A DNA stretch of 64,000 nucleotides from Mesostigma viride (taxonomy: Eukaryota; Streptophyta; Mesostigmatophyceae; Mesostigmatales; Mesostigmataceae): contig RPFO01000264.1 of the NCBI GenBank assembly GCA_009746045.1, positions 913,979-977,978 of the forward strand, in the 5' to 3' direction. Under the pieces are notes generated by a model. It was not told the DNA's origin, ran no database searches, and saw nothing but the letters and a program-made list of their open reading frames with translations. Below are positions 53,311 to 64,000 of the stretch, one piece after another. Every line of letters starts with the position of its first letter. The stretch's first letter is position 1. The position numbers were made by a program, and so were the translations under genes.

Positions 53311-54585
53311 ATTTACCGTTAGGCATATGATCAAGGCCGCATATCAGCCCTCACCCCCAGCGCCGAGACCGCGCGCCAAAAAACGGTGTGAGTGAAAATA
53401 TTTTTAATTTTATTAACAAGTTTTGCGGGCTTCGCCCGCGACATTAGAGCTTGTACTTTTTGTGGCCGGTCCCCGGCCAGGGAGCCCCGGCTAGGGAGAT
53501 GCGTGACACCACGTACCGCCGCCGAGGGCCAGGTGGCGCTAGCCCCGCCAAGGAGCGCGCGCTAGCTTTAGGGTTTCGACCACAAGATCATGGAGGTTGG
53601 CAAAAGTGTAAAAGAAAAAAAACTCGAGAAAAATGCGGGAAGTAGGAAGATTCGAGCCCGGGACCTCACAATTTGACTAACGATGGAGTGTGCCTTGGCG
53701 CCTGAAGTCTACGTAACCAACTTTTTGAGAAGTTGCACACTATGTATCTTGCTACAAAGGGACAACTTGCGCAACCGCGCAGTGGACGGAGCTCGCGAAC
53801 TACGTCTTGCGGAGTTCAACTAGCTCCAGATTGACTGCTACCCCTGCACGGAAGCGCGATGCGCGCGGGGATGAGTGACCTCGCCAACCCCGCAGACAGC
53901 AGGGGAAAATCGCTTACAGGCGGCACCTGGAGCACACTAAAATCCACGTGTGAGCTTCGTGCGCGTTTGTAACTCAGTGGTTCGGGAGAACAAAGTTTGG
54001 TCCAACAGCCCAAAAGTTTGCGACGGTTATATCTGGAGCTCGCGAACACAGGACATCGCAGAGTTTGGCTCCTGCTGCAATCTGGGCATACGGACCTCTG
54101 CCAAATGGCTCATCTGGATGTAACGCTTCAGAAACCTCAAAAATGGGCGCGCCGTGGTTTGACCTTTTCGTGATTAGTCGCAACGAAATTTCGCGCAGCT
54201 CATTCGTCAAGCGGACTGTAAAAGTAGCGCCGCTGAGTGGCTGGAGCCGAAAGCCGTTCGAAAGAGTGTTAGCTAAAATTGTGCCAAGGCTGCGTTTTAC
54301 AAATTGTAGTATATATGTTGACAAGAAAAAAGTGGGAGAGGGGGGGCTATCGCCCCCCCTCCCCGACTTGAGAGGACGTGACTCGCCGCTAGCGGCCCAG
54401 AGGCCGATAGTCGACCTTCTGGGCGCCAACCGCACCAGCCCGCGCGACGCGCCAAGACCCTTCCACGGAGGACGCGCGGGCGGACGATTCCGACTGGGAC
54501 GAACCGCCGCCGTGCGCCACGCGCAACGGACCCTTCCCCGTCGACACCGCGAGCAGGACCTTAAACCTTAATAATGAAATTGAAT
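53311..54585. other. Intergenic stretch with hairpins and a possible reversed SINE
   Basis: A GCGGGCTTCGCCCGC hairpin lies near 53426 and a GGGGGCTATCGCCCCC hairpin near 54342. On the minus strand near 53680-53645 the stretch GAGGTCCCGGGCTCGAATC resembles a tRNA 3' half with B box, like the SINE at 17545; no target duplication was identified. An open frame at 54065-54571 has no recognisable content. Confidence 0.35.
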
Positions 54586-56550
54586 TTCATGTCCCACGTA
54601 GCTCCCACAAAAACCAGCATCTTCATTAAAACAATAAGTGGAAGCATACATGTGACACTAATTGACATGCCCGGAGGCACGCCGTTCAAGGCCCTTCATG
54701 AAGTACGTTGCCCTAGAGGCAACCAAGACAAGGGTGGGTGGGTGGGGAGCAAAGAAAGAGGCCGACAAAACCAGCCAGAGCGGCTTTTAGTCGCAAAACC
54801 TCCCTTATCCCTAGCTAACTGACATCATTAAACCCTTATGTTTAGTGGATGCTAGTAAGACGCTAACCGTACAGACCGGGGGTAGAATATCCCGAATCTG
54901 CACGGCTAGTATTAAATAATGCGTAGGTTGTTCTTTTCAGGGGCACTGCACCTCACGCCCCGTTCCGCCCGGGTATAATCAACCCAAGCGCGGAACGCAC
55001 ATTTTATTTAATTCATTTTTCAACCATGCACTATATTGCATCTACTAATCACAAAAGCTCTAGCCAAACAGCTACGAGTAAACACTGCGACCTATAAGCC
55101 GCTCATCCAGCGGCCTCTTGTTCCCGCATTCACGTATAGAAGAAACTCCGTTCAAAGAACCCCGATTCATGTCCCACGTAGCTCCCACAAAAACCAGCAT
55201 CTTCATTAAAACAATAAGTGGAAGCATACATGTGACACTAATTGACATGCCCGGAGGCACGCCGTTCAAGGCCCTTCATGAAGTACGTTGCCCAATCACC
55301 CCCGCCCTGGCTTTCCCTTGAAGCCGCACTCCACCTTGCTCGTTGTCACAAGTGACCGCCCTGCCGCAAAACGGGAGCCCCCCCACATCGGGAGGCGTGT
55401 GCCCGGCGGCTGTGGATGCATGGCCAGGCCCAAAAAGGCCCAGCGCATTTGCACTGCGATTGCGCACGGCCAGCCTATCATGACCCCTCTCGGGGCCCCG
55501 AGTCGGTACCGCTATGGCCGTCTCCCCATAGACCCGGGGTGCTTCGAGAAAAAACGTGGACCTAGCCCAGGCCCCGCCAGCCCGGATGCCCGAGGCCACA
55601 GCCCCAGGCACCTGGCTGAACGAGAGTCCGTTCAGCCAAGACCGCATTCCCCCCCGAGGTTTCTATGCGTGGGGAAAAAATTTCTAGCTTAGACGCTTTT
55701 CCCATCGCCGTCCCCAGCCCCAACCACCCCCCCCTCGGCGGAAGGCAATTGCAAAGTTTGCTGGCCAGCAGCAATTTCCGAAGAAAAAGCCGCAGGCCGC
55801 GGACCGAGACACGGGTCGCCAGTGCCAGCCATCCGGCTCCAACCCGGGGTGCAAGCATCCCCAGGTACGGAGCACCAGCTCGCGCACTGGGCCGACCAAG
55901 CGACAGTTGAGCACCTGTCACGGCATCCGGCCCACCAAAGACCCCAAGCTGGGGAAAAGGTGCGGACCGGAGGTAATCTTTTTCTTTTCTTTTAGTTAAC
56001 CGGGCGAGGAACTACGCCTGGCCGGTTAACAACTGGAAGTCTCACCACTGGCCAAGTGGCCAGTGCAACCAGTGCTTTTGGGATTTTGCTCCGCAGCACC
56101 CATAGCTGCGGCTGCCGCCGCAACGACAACGAGCAAAGAAAGAGGCCGACAAAACCAGCCAGAGCGGCTTTTAGTCGCAAAACCTCCCTTATCCCTAGCT
56201 AACTGACATCATTAAACCCTTATGTTTAGTGGATGCTAGTAAGACGCTAACCGTACAGACCGGGGGTAGAATATCCCGAATCTGCACGGCTAGTATTAAA
56301 TAATGCGTAGGTTGTTCTTTTCAGGGGCACTGCACCTCACGCCCCGTTCCGCCCGGGTATAATCAACCCAAGCGCGGAACGCACATTTTATTTAATTCAT
56401 TTTTCAACCATGCACTATATTGCATCTACTAATCACAAAAGCTCTAGCCAAACAGCTACGAGTAAACACTGCGACCTATAAGCCGCTCATCCAGCGGCCT
56501 CTTGTTCCCGCATTCACGTATAGAAGAAACTCCGTTCAAAGAACCCCGAT
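54586..56550 (-). mobile_element. Split-direct-repeat element, family 3, left copy
   Basis: Minus-strand order: X1 56550-56131, core 56130-55294, Y1 55293-55166, X2 55165-54714, Y2 54713-54586. Landmarks: AGAAACTCCGTTCAAAGAAC...CCGATTC at the X/Y border, CTTCATTAAAACAATAAGTG in Y, GGGTGGGTGGGTGGGGAGC in X2 next to Y2. The purine-rich block is present in X2 but absent from X1, as in families 1 and 2. No coding capacity was recognised. The right copy at 59269 is almost identical and inverted. Confidence 0.82.
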
Positions 56551-56808
56551 AAATAATAACATGACTCCGTTGGGAGATCATCATGTAGCACTGACATTTT
56601 CCCTTGCTGGGTGGATGGATGTAGGTAAAGAATTAAACCTTTTTGAATGACCTTATCTGTCTAATAGTAATTGCCTAGCACAGTCTACCTAGGGGAGGGC
56701 CCTGATTGGCACAATTGTGGCCATGTACGTAATTATGCTACATGTCGTACATGATCTTCCAACTAGTCATGCTATAAGTTAATTTCATTTTAATGCTAGC
56801 ATGTCTTG

Positions 56809-56908
56809 TTAATTAATTAATTCATTAATTAATAGACACGTGACTGCGTCACGTGAGCATAAGTCCTCAGTGGCGGGGAGGGGAACATGCCGAATGGAAC
56901 GGATGGTG
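56809..56908 (-). repeat. LINE 3' tail fragment, short copy
   Basis: Matches the 3' end of the LINE at 19561 (GACACGTGACTGCGTCACGT, AGCATAAGTCCTCAGTGG) with a TTAA-rich tail, and is truncated after about 75 bp. Confidence 0.85.
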
Positions 56909-56995
56909 CTTCAATGATGCAACGGCATTCAATTCGATGCAACGGCAAATACCAAGTGCTAGCTTCATCGGCATCCCTGTGGGAGTAAACGCGTG

Positions 56996-57322
56996 TTAAT
57001 TAATTAATTAATTAATTAAATAATTAATTAATTAATTAATTAATTAATAGACACGTGACTGCGTCACGTCAGCATAAGTCCTCAGTGGGACGGGGGAACA
57101 TGGGATGGAATGGATGGTGTAAGCTATCTAGGTCCTAGTTACAGGGGCGTGGGCACCGCGGCCCGAATCGCTATGAATGCCATACGCGGTCACACGCGGA
57201 GCCCCCACAGACTTGGGGTTGGTCTCCTTCATCACTACTTGCCATCTATCCTTGCGCACCATCTGCCTCCATATTACAGACAAACCAGGAGGCTGCCCGG
57301 GGGTGAGCCCGTCACGTCTAGT
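56996..57322 (-). repeat. LINE 3' end fragment, longer copy
   Basis: About 275 bp match the 3' end of the LINE at 19583-19857, preceded on the plus strand by about 50 bp of (TTAA)n. It is a 5'-truncated insertion of the same family, in the same orientation as the main copy, and has no flanking 230-bp repeat. Confidence 0.9.
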
Positions 57323-59268
57323 TCTACTACATTCTACTTGGATTCGGTGATTCTACGGTGGTTCTTCAAGTGACGCGTGGCATACGACGTCTTGTCACAG
57401 TGTACGATAGGACATTTAGTCTCCGACACTGCGGTCTATTCAATGCTATTGATTAGACGTAACAAATAGTGACAGGACTTGTGCGACAGGACACTGATGT
57501 GACTATTTATGGATAACGAGTCGAGATCTGCTGGTCCAGAGTGAAGGACAGCAATATTGTGAGATGATCTGTCCTATCAGTCATCTGGATCTGACTGCGT
57601 CACAATTAGTATATAACGAGCAGGAAGCTGCCACTTGGTAGCACCACTTTCCCTGCACCTGTGTCCTCGCACCTTCGGCGACGGTTCTCACGTGCCTCGT
57701 GCGTTCTGTGCTGGTAGCCAAACCAGCAACGTAAACCTATTGATTAATATAACTACTTCCTCTGTAGATATTAATCAGTGCAGGCTGAACCACAGTTCAG
57801 CCACAGTTTCGTTAACTCGAATTACAAACGAGTTCGTAATCTACTGATTACGGCATTGATTTCTGGTGTCGTCAAAATTTACGGTGTTGTTCCATTATAA
57901 TATGGGAAGCACGCGTGAATTTCGTGAACTTTCTCTGGAGGCGCGGTGGATCCTTCGTCAAGCCTCAATTTCAACGTCAGCGGAGCAGTGGTCGAATTTG
58001 TTATCTCGAAGGTCGTCGGCAAGCATCTACGTACGAATCTGCCTGCAGCAGGATGCGCCACATATGAACGTTAAGTTGCGCGTGCAGTGGATTTCAGTTT
58101 TTATGATCTGAATTTTATGGGAATGATGTAGCGAAGTTTTGTATTCCGTTACTGGCCTGTTTTATGTGCACGGACTTCGCAATGAAAGCTTTGGATTTTA
58201 TCGTTTTAGGGCCGGGATTTTGTGCTGTGAAACTGGGGTTTGGTTTCGTGAAAATATGTTGTAGTAATTACGTATGCCATACGAAAAACGTAGTTCCGAA
58301 TATGGAGTCGGTGGGGCCTGGTCCAGATTTGTTGCGCTTCTGCGAATGTAATACGAAGTTTGTTTCGTGCCAGCATTGCGCAATTAGTTCAATATTTTAT
58401 GTTGGCTGCTGCATATGCGTAGTTGCGATGGAAACATTGATACGAAAAATTATATATAATTTCGTATGCAGCGGAATTAAGTGTTGTCGCTGCGACAACA
58501 TTGGCATTGCTAGCAGGGCATGTCGGATATTTGTCATATATATAAAAAATATAATTACTTACAGCAGAGTGAAATCACTCAAACCAAAGCAAACGCCCAG
58601 CTATAAACCTCTATACAGAGCCATGTCAAATCTCTATACTACGATAAGACCAATATTTGTCATATATATGTCGATGATGATTATACCAAGGTTTATGCTG
58701 TATAAATTCTCTTGTGCAGAACAAGCTCATGCTAATTAATGCATTGGCATTATTAATGCTGCATGTTAATGACTTGTTTGCAAGGTCAATTTTGAAGGCG
58801 AAAGCGTGGCCGGGTCGGCAGCGAAGTCGCAGCAAGCGAACTGAATCGCTGAAGACCAATGAAGCGCTGATTGCGAGCGGCTGCGAGTGCTGAAGTGATC
58901 GGGCAACTGCGAAAGTCGCCAGCGATCTGGAAAGAGCACGAGTATCGCTGTCAAGAGCGGGAGAGAGCACAAATGTCGCAAGCGGCTGTCAGAATTTGTC
59001 GCCATCGACAATGAAGGTCTTCAAGGCAGCTGCTGAGCGTGTTGGGAGCGAAGGCTTCACCAGTGAGCAGTCGCCCCGGGCGCGAGTGTCGCGAACGACT
59101 GAATGCTATACGCAACAACAAGTGGAGTTACTGTTGATACCTTTGTTGCATGAAGTGCAGCCTGGCGTGAAGGCGCACTTGCAAGCAAGGTTGTGATTTA
59201 TTTGATAATCACTTCAACAGGGTAGGTGCCCAGTGGGGAGCACCTGGATCTGCGGTCGACGCAGGGTA
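57323..59268. other. Unique stretch between the two family 3 elements
   Basis: AT-rich. An open frame at 58164-58739 is Cys/Ile-rich and not convincing. A near-palindrome, ATACGAAAAATTATATATAA then TTTCGTAT, lies near 58439. No gene is supported. Confidence 0.35.
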
Positions 59269-61231
59269 ATCGGGGTTCTTTGAACGGAGTTTCTTCTATA
59301 CGTGAATGCGGGAACAAGAGGCCGCTGGATGAGCGGCTTATAGGTCGTAGTGTTTACTCGTAGCTGTTTGGCTAGAGCTTTTGTGATTAGTAGATGCAAT
59401 ATAGTGCATGGTTGAAAAATGAATTAAATAAAATGTGCGTTCCGCGCTTGGGTTGATTATACCCGGGCGGAACGGGGCGTGAGGTGCAGTGCCCCTGAAA
59501 AGAACAACCTACGCATTATTTAATACTAGCCGTGCAGATTCGGGATATTCTACCCCGGTCTGTACGGTTAGCGTCTTACTAGCATCCACTAAACATAAGG
59601 GTTTAATGACGTCAGTTAGCTAGGGATAAGGGAGGTTTTGCGACTAAAAGCCGCTCTGGCTGGTTTTGTCGGCCTCTTTCTTTGCTCGTTGTCGTTGCGG
59701 CGGCAGCCGCAGCTATGGGTGCTGCGGAGCAAAATCCCAAAAGCACTGGTTGCACTGGCCACTTGGCCAGTGGTGAGACTTCCAGTTGTTAACCGGCCAG
59801 GCGTAGTTCCTCGCCCGGTTAACTAAAAGAAAAGAAAATGATTACCTCCGGTCCGCACCTTTTCCCCAGCTTGGGGTCTTTGGTGGGCCGGATGCCGTGA
59901 CAGGTGCTCAACTGTCGCTTGGTCGGCCCAGTGCGCGAGCTGGTGCTCCGTACCTGGGGATGCTTGCACCCCGGGTTGGAGCCGGATGGCTGGCACTGGC
60001 GACCCGTGTCTCGGTCCGCGGCCTGCGGCTTTTTCTTCGGAAATTGCTGCTGGCCAGCAAACTTTGCAATTGCCTTCCGCCGAGGGGGGGTGGTTGGGGC
60101 TGGGGACGGCGATGGGAAAAGCGCCTAAGCTAGAAATTTTTTCCCCACGCATAGAAACCTCGGGGGGGAATGCGGTCTTGGCTGAACGGACTCTCGTTCA
60201 GCCAGGTGCCTGGGGCTGTGGCCTCGGGCATCCGGGCTGGCGGGGCCTGGGCTAGGTCCACGTTTTTTCTCGAAGCACCCCGGGTCTATGGGGAGACGGC
60301 CATAGCGGTACCGACTTGGGGCCCCGAGAGGGGTCATGATAGGCTGGCCGTGCGCAATCGCAGTGCAAATGCGCTGGGCCTTTTTGGGCCTGGCCATGCA
60401 TCCACAGCCGCCGGGCACACGCCTCCCGATGTGGGGGGGCTCCCGTTTTGCGGCAGGGCGGTCACTTGTGACAATGAGCAAGGTGGAGTGCGGCTTCAAG
60501 GGAAAGCCAGGGCGGGGGTGATTGGGCAACGTACTTCATGAAGGGCCTTGAACGGCGTGCCTCCGGGCATGTCAATTAGTGTCACGTGTATGCTTCCACT
60601 TATTGTTTTAATGAAGATGCTGGTTTTTGTGGGAGCTACGTGGGACATGAATCGGGGTTCTTTGAACGGAGTTTCTTCTATACGTGAATGCGGGAACAAG
60701 AGGCCGCTGGATGAGCGGCTTATAGGTCGTAGTGTTTACTCGTAGCTGTTTGGCTAGAGCTTTTGTGATTAGTAGATGCAATATAGTGCATGGTTGAAAA
60801 ATGAATTAAATAAAATGTGCGTTCCGCGCTTGGGTTGATTATACCCGGGCGGAACGGGGCGTGAGGTGCAGTGCCCCTGAAAAGAACAACCTACGCATTA
60901 TTTAATACTAGCCGTGCAGATTCGGGATATTCTACCCCCGGTCTGTACGGTTAGCGTCTTACTAGCATCCACTAAACATAAGGGTTTAATGACGTCAGTT
61001 AGCTAGGGATAAGGGAGGTTTTGCGACTAAAAGCCGCTCTGGCTGGTTTTGTCGGCCTCTTTCTTTGCTCCCCACCCACCCACCCGTGTCTTGGTTGCCT
61101 CTAGGGCAACGTACTTCATGAAGGGCCTTGAACGGCGTGCCTCCGGGCATGTCAATTAGTGTCACGTGTATGCTTCCACTTATTGTTTTAATGAAGATGC
61201 TGGTTTTTGTGGGAGCTACGTGGGACATGAA
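59269..61231 (+). mobile_element. Split-direct-repeat element, family 3, right copy
   Basis: Plus-strand order: X1 59269-59688, core 59689-60525, Y1 60526-60653, X2 60654-61104, Y2 61105-61231. Length is 1,963 bp against 1,965 bp for the inverted left copy, with only scattered single-base differences. Flanking bases differ from those of the left copy on both sides, which favours two insertions over one inverted duplication. Confidence 0.82.
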
Positions 61232-63375
61232 CATGTTATTTCTGCCATGCAAACAGGGTCATATTGCCCTCTTTGGCATTGGCAAGTGAACCGAGGTGGG
61301 TATATTAATTTAACCCAACCTGACGGATTCTGCCTTCCCTGGGCTTGCTAGGGTCCGCCAGGGAGGGGGCTAAGAGTGACCCCCCCATTACTCTGGATGA
61401 ATTTGAGTTGCTCCCTGCACAGGTTGAGAGTCTCCCTGCACAGGTTGAGAGTGCATCCATGGAGGAAGAACACAATGGGGTAGTGACTGGGTCTTCCCAC
61501 GTCACCATGGTGAAAGCAGTTACCACAAGGCAACAACATTCCCACAAGGCTCTTGGAGGTAGTTTGCGTACTCCTTCAATGTTGGAGGGTGGAAGTCCTG
61601 CCTTAGGGCAGGAGGCTCCTTTAGAGGAGGAGGGTGAGGCTGATGGCCTGAATGATGCAATGGGGAGCATGGTTATAAGTGATAGTGCTGATAATAGCAC
61701 ATCACCTGTGTAGTGCAGCAGGTTGCTGAGGCTTGTTCCTGTAGGCTGGTTGCTCCCAAGCCTAAGAAGTCTCATGTCAGACATTGAACCTGTGTTGCAG
61801 CCTGGATATGTACAATGTGATATCCAAGAAATCAGGAAACTGATTTTGTTGGTTGGTGTTGACAGATACACCAAGTACAAGGTGCTGGAGCTGTTGCAAG
61901 ACAAGTCTAAGCCATGTTTGGTGGCTGGGCTCCAGGCTATCAGATCCAGAATGAAACCAGTGATCCAGCTGCAGTGTGATTTAGAATTTGAGTGCTGCAT
62001 GGGGAATGAAGACCTCCCTGAGTTATTTGTTGTACACAGGGAGTCCCATGGCAGTCAAGGCGTGGTGGAGAGGACAATCAGAGAACTCAAGACTATTCTG
62101 CTGACGGAGAAGAAGATTCCAAGATTGGTTCCAGCTATTATCAAGACGGCCTGGTTGAGGTCAGTTGAGGACAGATTGAATGTCAGGGCATCCATGTATG
62201 TTGGAGAGGTCCCTGTGACTCCATTATCATTGCATCTTCGGGAGCTCCCTACTGAGGTTGAGCAAGCCTGGAAAGATAGCCTTATGTTCAAGTTTGCCAA
62301 GTTGAGGCAGAAAGACAAGGGCTGGAGTGTTCTGAAACCTGTTGTTGGCCAGAGGGTAATTGTGTGGAAAGAGCCCAAGCTTGCAGGCAAGCGTGGTAGC
62401 TGGCACCCTGGAGTAGTGACCAGGGTGGAACTAGCTGGGCACAAGTGCTGGGTGAAGATGGAGGATCCTCCCCAGAATGTGCACCGTCTGTCGTGGTCAT
62501 ATGTACGTCTAAGGGGTGCTGAAGCAGAGGCAGTAGCTCCTGATGTGACAACCTTGCCAGTTGGTCATGACGTCATCCCTGATCATCACGTTCAAGCTGG
62601 AAGTAATCCCCGGGTAAGTCCTGGCCAGACCCCTGGATCGGTTAACTCTCCATCCTTAGGACAGGCAGATGTGGTCCCCTCTAGCCTCACTAAGCATAGA
62701 GGTGTGGGCCTGAAAGATGTGGTGCTGGCTATGCAAAAAGCCAAGCAAGGACCTCGGGTGTCCAAGCTCAGCCAGTTGGAGGAGTCCGAGGATGCTGTCC
62801 TAGAGGTAGATACCAATGCTGAGGTTTCTGTTATGGGATCTCAACATACAGGTCAACGGCAGGTGCTTTCGCCTAGTTGTGCTTGGGTGTCTGACTTTAG
62901 TGGCAGGACACACATTATGGTATTGGGAGAGGTGCTGGTACCCTTCATGGGTGAGAATGTCACATTTCTTGTGCTTGAAGATTATGATGGCCCTATCATC
63001 TTGGGTCAAAATTTTCTGAGCTCTCCTAGAATTGTTGTGGCATCTGATAAGCTGAGAAAGTTTGGCTGGGGTAGCATACCCTTGGTCAATTTTAAAACCT
63101 CCCTTGCCAGTGTATTGTGAAAGCGATCAAGAATGTGCAGTGGCCTGAGGATCAGATTCCTGTGGCTTCCAGTCTTGTGATGCCAGCTGCTCTCCATCCT
63201 AGCAGTATTGGTATTACTACTAAGAGATCACTGGCTGCTCATTCTCCTCTTAGCTATGATCAGCTTGTCCAGGAAATGAGTTCTCCTCTGATGTTTGAGG
63301 CCTGGAGGCTAGCATTTGCCAAGGCCCTAGAGGAGTGGTTGCAGTTTGACTGCTGTCAGCCTGTGAATGAAGTTT
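61232..63375 (+). mobile_element. Copia-like pol fragment: integrase then protease-like domain
   Basis: Plus strand. An acidic linker with a duplicated CTCCCTGCACAGGTTGAGAG (near 61410-61450) precedes an integrase core (VQCDIQEIRKLILLVGVD near 61810, HGSQGVVERTIRELKTILL near 62050), a GKRGSWHPGVVTRV domain near 62390 and a retropepsin-like segment (VLEVDTNAEVSVMG near 62800, PIILGQNFLSS near 63000). The start of the RT region follows, then the next element interrupts. It has the same domain order as the element at 27156-36764 but is clearly diverged from it. No LTRs are visible; both edges coincide with split-direct-repeat elements. Fossil fragment. Confidence 0.82.
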
Positions 63376-64000
63376 AAGATCACTCAGCTCCCAAGAAGAC
63401 CAGCATTTGATTGAATACAATAAGTGGAGCCCTGCCACAAATGCAGCAGTTAACAGTGGCCTTAAGGTTTCTCAATCCGCACGCGGAAGCAAGAAGCCTC
63501 CAGGGTGGGAGGGAGGGGAAAGAAACAATTGCGGATCATTGCCTGCCTAGCTTGCTTAAGGCATGGCCCGCCGACACACAAGCTGACATCATCCTAAATG
63601 AATTAACACCGGCATGCGTCACACACCGGCCTGAACAGTGCTGAAAACGCCACTACAAACAGCGTGGCCACGCACCCCCAGGCTAGTGCGTTAACCGTAC
63701 AGGTAGTTGTACAAGGTTCCCAAGACTAACAACCATAAAACGCGCCCATCGACCCCTTGGGCCGGTCCGAATCCACTTTACAATAATTAATCACGACTCA
63801 CTAAATAACCCAAATCAGCCAAAGATTCGGTAAGCAACCAGCCGACCCTACAGGTCCCCACCTAACCTCAGCTGGTGCAACCAAACACGAATCTTTGCAA
63901 GTGAAGTCGTATAAAACCTACAATTAATTTTCTCGGACCGCTAATTAATAACCACCGACCCTTATAAACAACCGGGTCATCCAAGGAAAATTCGGGCGAG
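63376..64000 (-). mobile_element. Split-direct-repeat element, family 1, partial at window end
   Basis: Reverse complement of the X2-Y2 end of the element at 15943-18606: Y2 at 63502-63376 and X2 from 63503 onward, including the GGGTGGGAGGGAGGGGAAAG block. Near-identical to the first copy. The rest lies beyond the window. Confidence 0.85.

Noticed and set aside
54586-55293. Y-X-Y block read as a small LTR element
   Set aside because: The same elements continue with a core and a second X copy, and the order recurs in unrelated families; a split direct repeat explains all parts.
58164-58739. 191-codon Cys/Ile-rich ORF
   Set aside because: AT-rich, no recognisable motif and composition like non-coding sequence of the same region.

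Overview
This looks like nuclear DNA of a green alga, most likely a chlorophyte. The one complete host gene is an eight-exon plastid flavodiiron protein of the FLVB (Flv3) type at 6985-15447. It has a transit-peptide-like N-terminus and a TGTAA poly(A) candidate behind it. This gene family is kept in algae, mosses and gymnosperms but was lost by flowering plants. No bacterial operon, rRNA or convincing tRNA gene is visible. The species cannot be told from the sequence alone.

Layout. 1-6132: 3' part of a Ty3/Gypsy chromovirus (pol with chromodomain, a GC-rich extra ORF, polypurine tract, 573-bp LTR). 6985-15447: FLVB; almost every intron is filled by a different tandem repeat, and three introns begin with tandem copies of their own exon-end/5' splice site. 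15943-18606: a split-direct-repeat element with a SINE inside it. 19331-21901: a 5'-truncated LINE lying exactly between two 230-bp TG...CA direct repeats. 23016-24031: coding-like remnants. 24037-40367: a non-coding LTR element of about 16.3 kb (696/698-bp LTRs, 5-bp target duplication). It carries a 9.6-kb Copia-like element (27156-36764) nested in its interior, which in turn carries another split-direct-repeat element (28501-30300). 42517-48412: a CACTA-like DNA transposon remnant with inverted GTGAGAAA subterminal repeats, holding a Tnp2-like C-terminal exon, a SINE copy and a nested 1.7-kb TTAA-flanked element. 48413-50210: decayed coding sequence ending in a DIRS-type RNase H-like stretch. 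51296-51814: an unidentified 172-aa ORF. 52111-64000: more split-direct-repeat elements, including a nearly identical head-to-head pair, plus LINE tails and a Copia pol fragment.

Most striking points. (1) At least four diverged repeat families share the same order X1-C-Y1-X2-Y2 and the same short end motifs. This is the split-direct-repeat arrangement of PAT/TOC1-type tyrosine-recombinase retroelements, here in short non-autonomous form. (2) Both Copia-like elements place a retropepsin-like domain after the integrase instead of before it. (3) FLVB introns 4, 5 and 6 seem to have grown by repeated duplication of their 5' splice junction. All calls come from reading the sequence; no database search was run.
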